A DNA stretch of 45,567 nt, taken from positions 1-45,567 of the forward strand of contig CACYGB010000006.1 in the NCBI GenBank assembly GCA_902773895.1. The letters are read 5' to 3'. The notes below the pieces were generated by a model. The model saw only the letters and a program-made list of their open reading frames with translations, was not told the DNA's origin and did not search any database. Origin of the DNA: an uncultured Eubacteriales bacterium. GTDB lineage: Bacteria > Bacillota > Clostridia > Christensenellales > Aristaeellaceae. Numbering within the stretch: position 1 is the stretch's first letter; each line of letters opens with the position of its first letter. The position numbers and the translations under genes were made by a program. This document shows positions 45,317 to 45,567 of this stretch, one piece after another.

Positions 45317-45567
45317 AAACGCCGGGGCGCTGTCCCAGGCTCCGCCGGGGAGGAGGCTCCTCCCGGGCCCCGCCGCTTGCGGATGGTATGAGACTTATTT
45401 TCCAAGCTGTGTACCGCAGAAACAAAGAGAACGATGATATGCCGCTCCTGGGAACGGAGAAGTTTCAGGCGCATATTGTATGTTATTCTAAGTTTGCTAT
45501 ATCGCCAGGACGGGTCCAGGGACGAACCGCAGGCAACCGCCTGTGGCGGATGCTTTGCCTGCGGTGA
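45317..45567. repeat. Second copy of the palindromic intergenic repeat, cut by window end
   Basis: AACGCCGGGGCGCTG onward resembles the start of the 18863-19555 block, with palindrome 45345-45367. From 45505 to 45567 it matches 19218-19280 at 60 of 63 bases, including the nested ACCGCAGGCAA structure. The three-hairpin group of the first block is absent here. It continues beyond the window. Bases 45219-45316 hold no gene I recognise. Confidence 0.8.

Overview
The window looks like chromosomal DNA of a fairly GC-rich Gram-positive anaerobe of the class Clostridia, perhaps a gut or rumen lineage such as Christensenellales (low confidence at order level). The evidence is three T-box leaders, an IspH-ribosomal protein S1 fusion, the nadK-argR-recN cluster, a ThrRS without a TGS domain, a clostripain-type protease, strong Shine-Dalgarno sites and near-consensus sigma-A promoters, most with 17-bp spacers. 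The first ~1.2 kb is visibly more AT-rich and looks like the decayed edge of an integrated island beside tRNA-Trp.

Layout: 1-1200, remnants of an EVE-like gene, a type I restriction subunit (hsdR) and a tyrosine integrase. 1216-4640, tRNA-Trp, then a T-box leader and an ABC importer of the TrpXYZ type. 4625-11776, M18 aminopeptidase, cupin, a membrane-tethered C11 protease, then NagZ and an AmiE-like serine amidase. 11833-14873, gpmI, a small membrane zinc-ribbon protein and deoC. 14899-18862, T-box-controlled pheS and pheT. 18863-19555, a gene-free block of palindromic repeats whose relative reappears at 45317-45567. 19556-23768, TsaC/Sua5 on the minus strand and nadK-argR-recN on the plus strand. 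23774-27460, a ZnuA-like lipoprotein, an exonuclease and T-box-controlled thrS on the minus strand.

27464-32786 is a tightly coupled seven-gene minus-strand operon: a Cys-rich YkgJ-like protein (probably leaderless mRNA), an orphan DNA methyltransferase, a membrane-anchored peptidoglycan-binding barnase, its barstar, an M28 peptidase with an intramembrane insertion, an XRE/S24-like regulator lacking the protease serine, and an S51-like peptidase. 32780-37343 holds cca, a small membrane gene with an apparent frameshift, and an ECF sigma/membrane partner pair. 37486-40391 holds the IspH-S1 fusion and an exported double zinc-ribbon protein. 40508-45218 (minus strand) holds nagA, a ROK kinase, an MFS exporter and anmK.

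How the genes work together: NagZ, the AmiE-like hydrolase, AnmK, NagA and the ROK kinase suggest recycling of cell-wall amino sugars. The T-boxes tie tryptophan import and Phe/Thr tRNA charging to uncharged tRNA. The most interesting systems are the surface-tethered barnase with barstar inside the methyltransferase/peptidase operon, a leader-peptide attenuator in front of the MFS exporter, the modular palindromic repeat family, and an internal ribosome-binding site in the IspH-S1 fusion. All calls are from reading the sequence; no database search was run.
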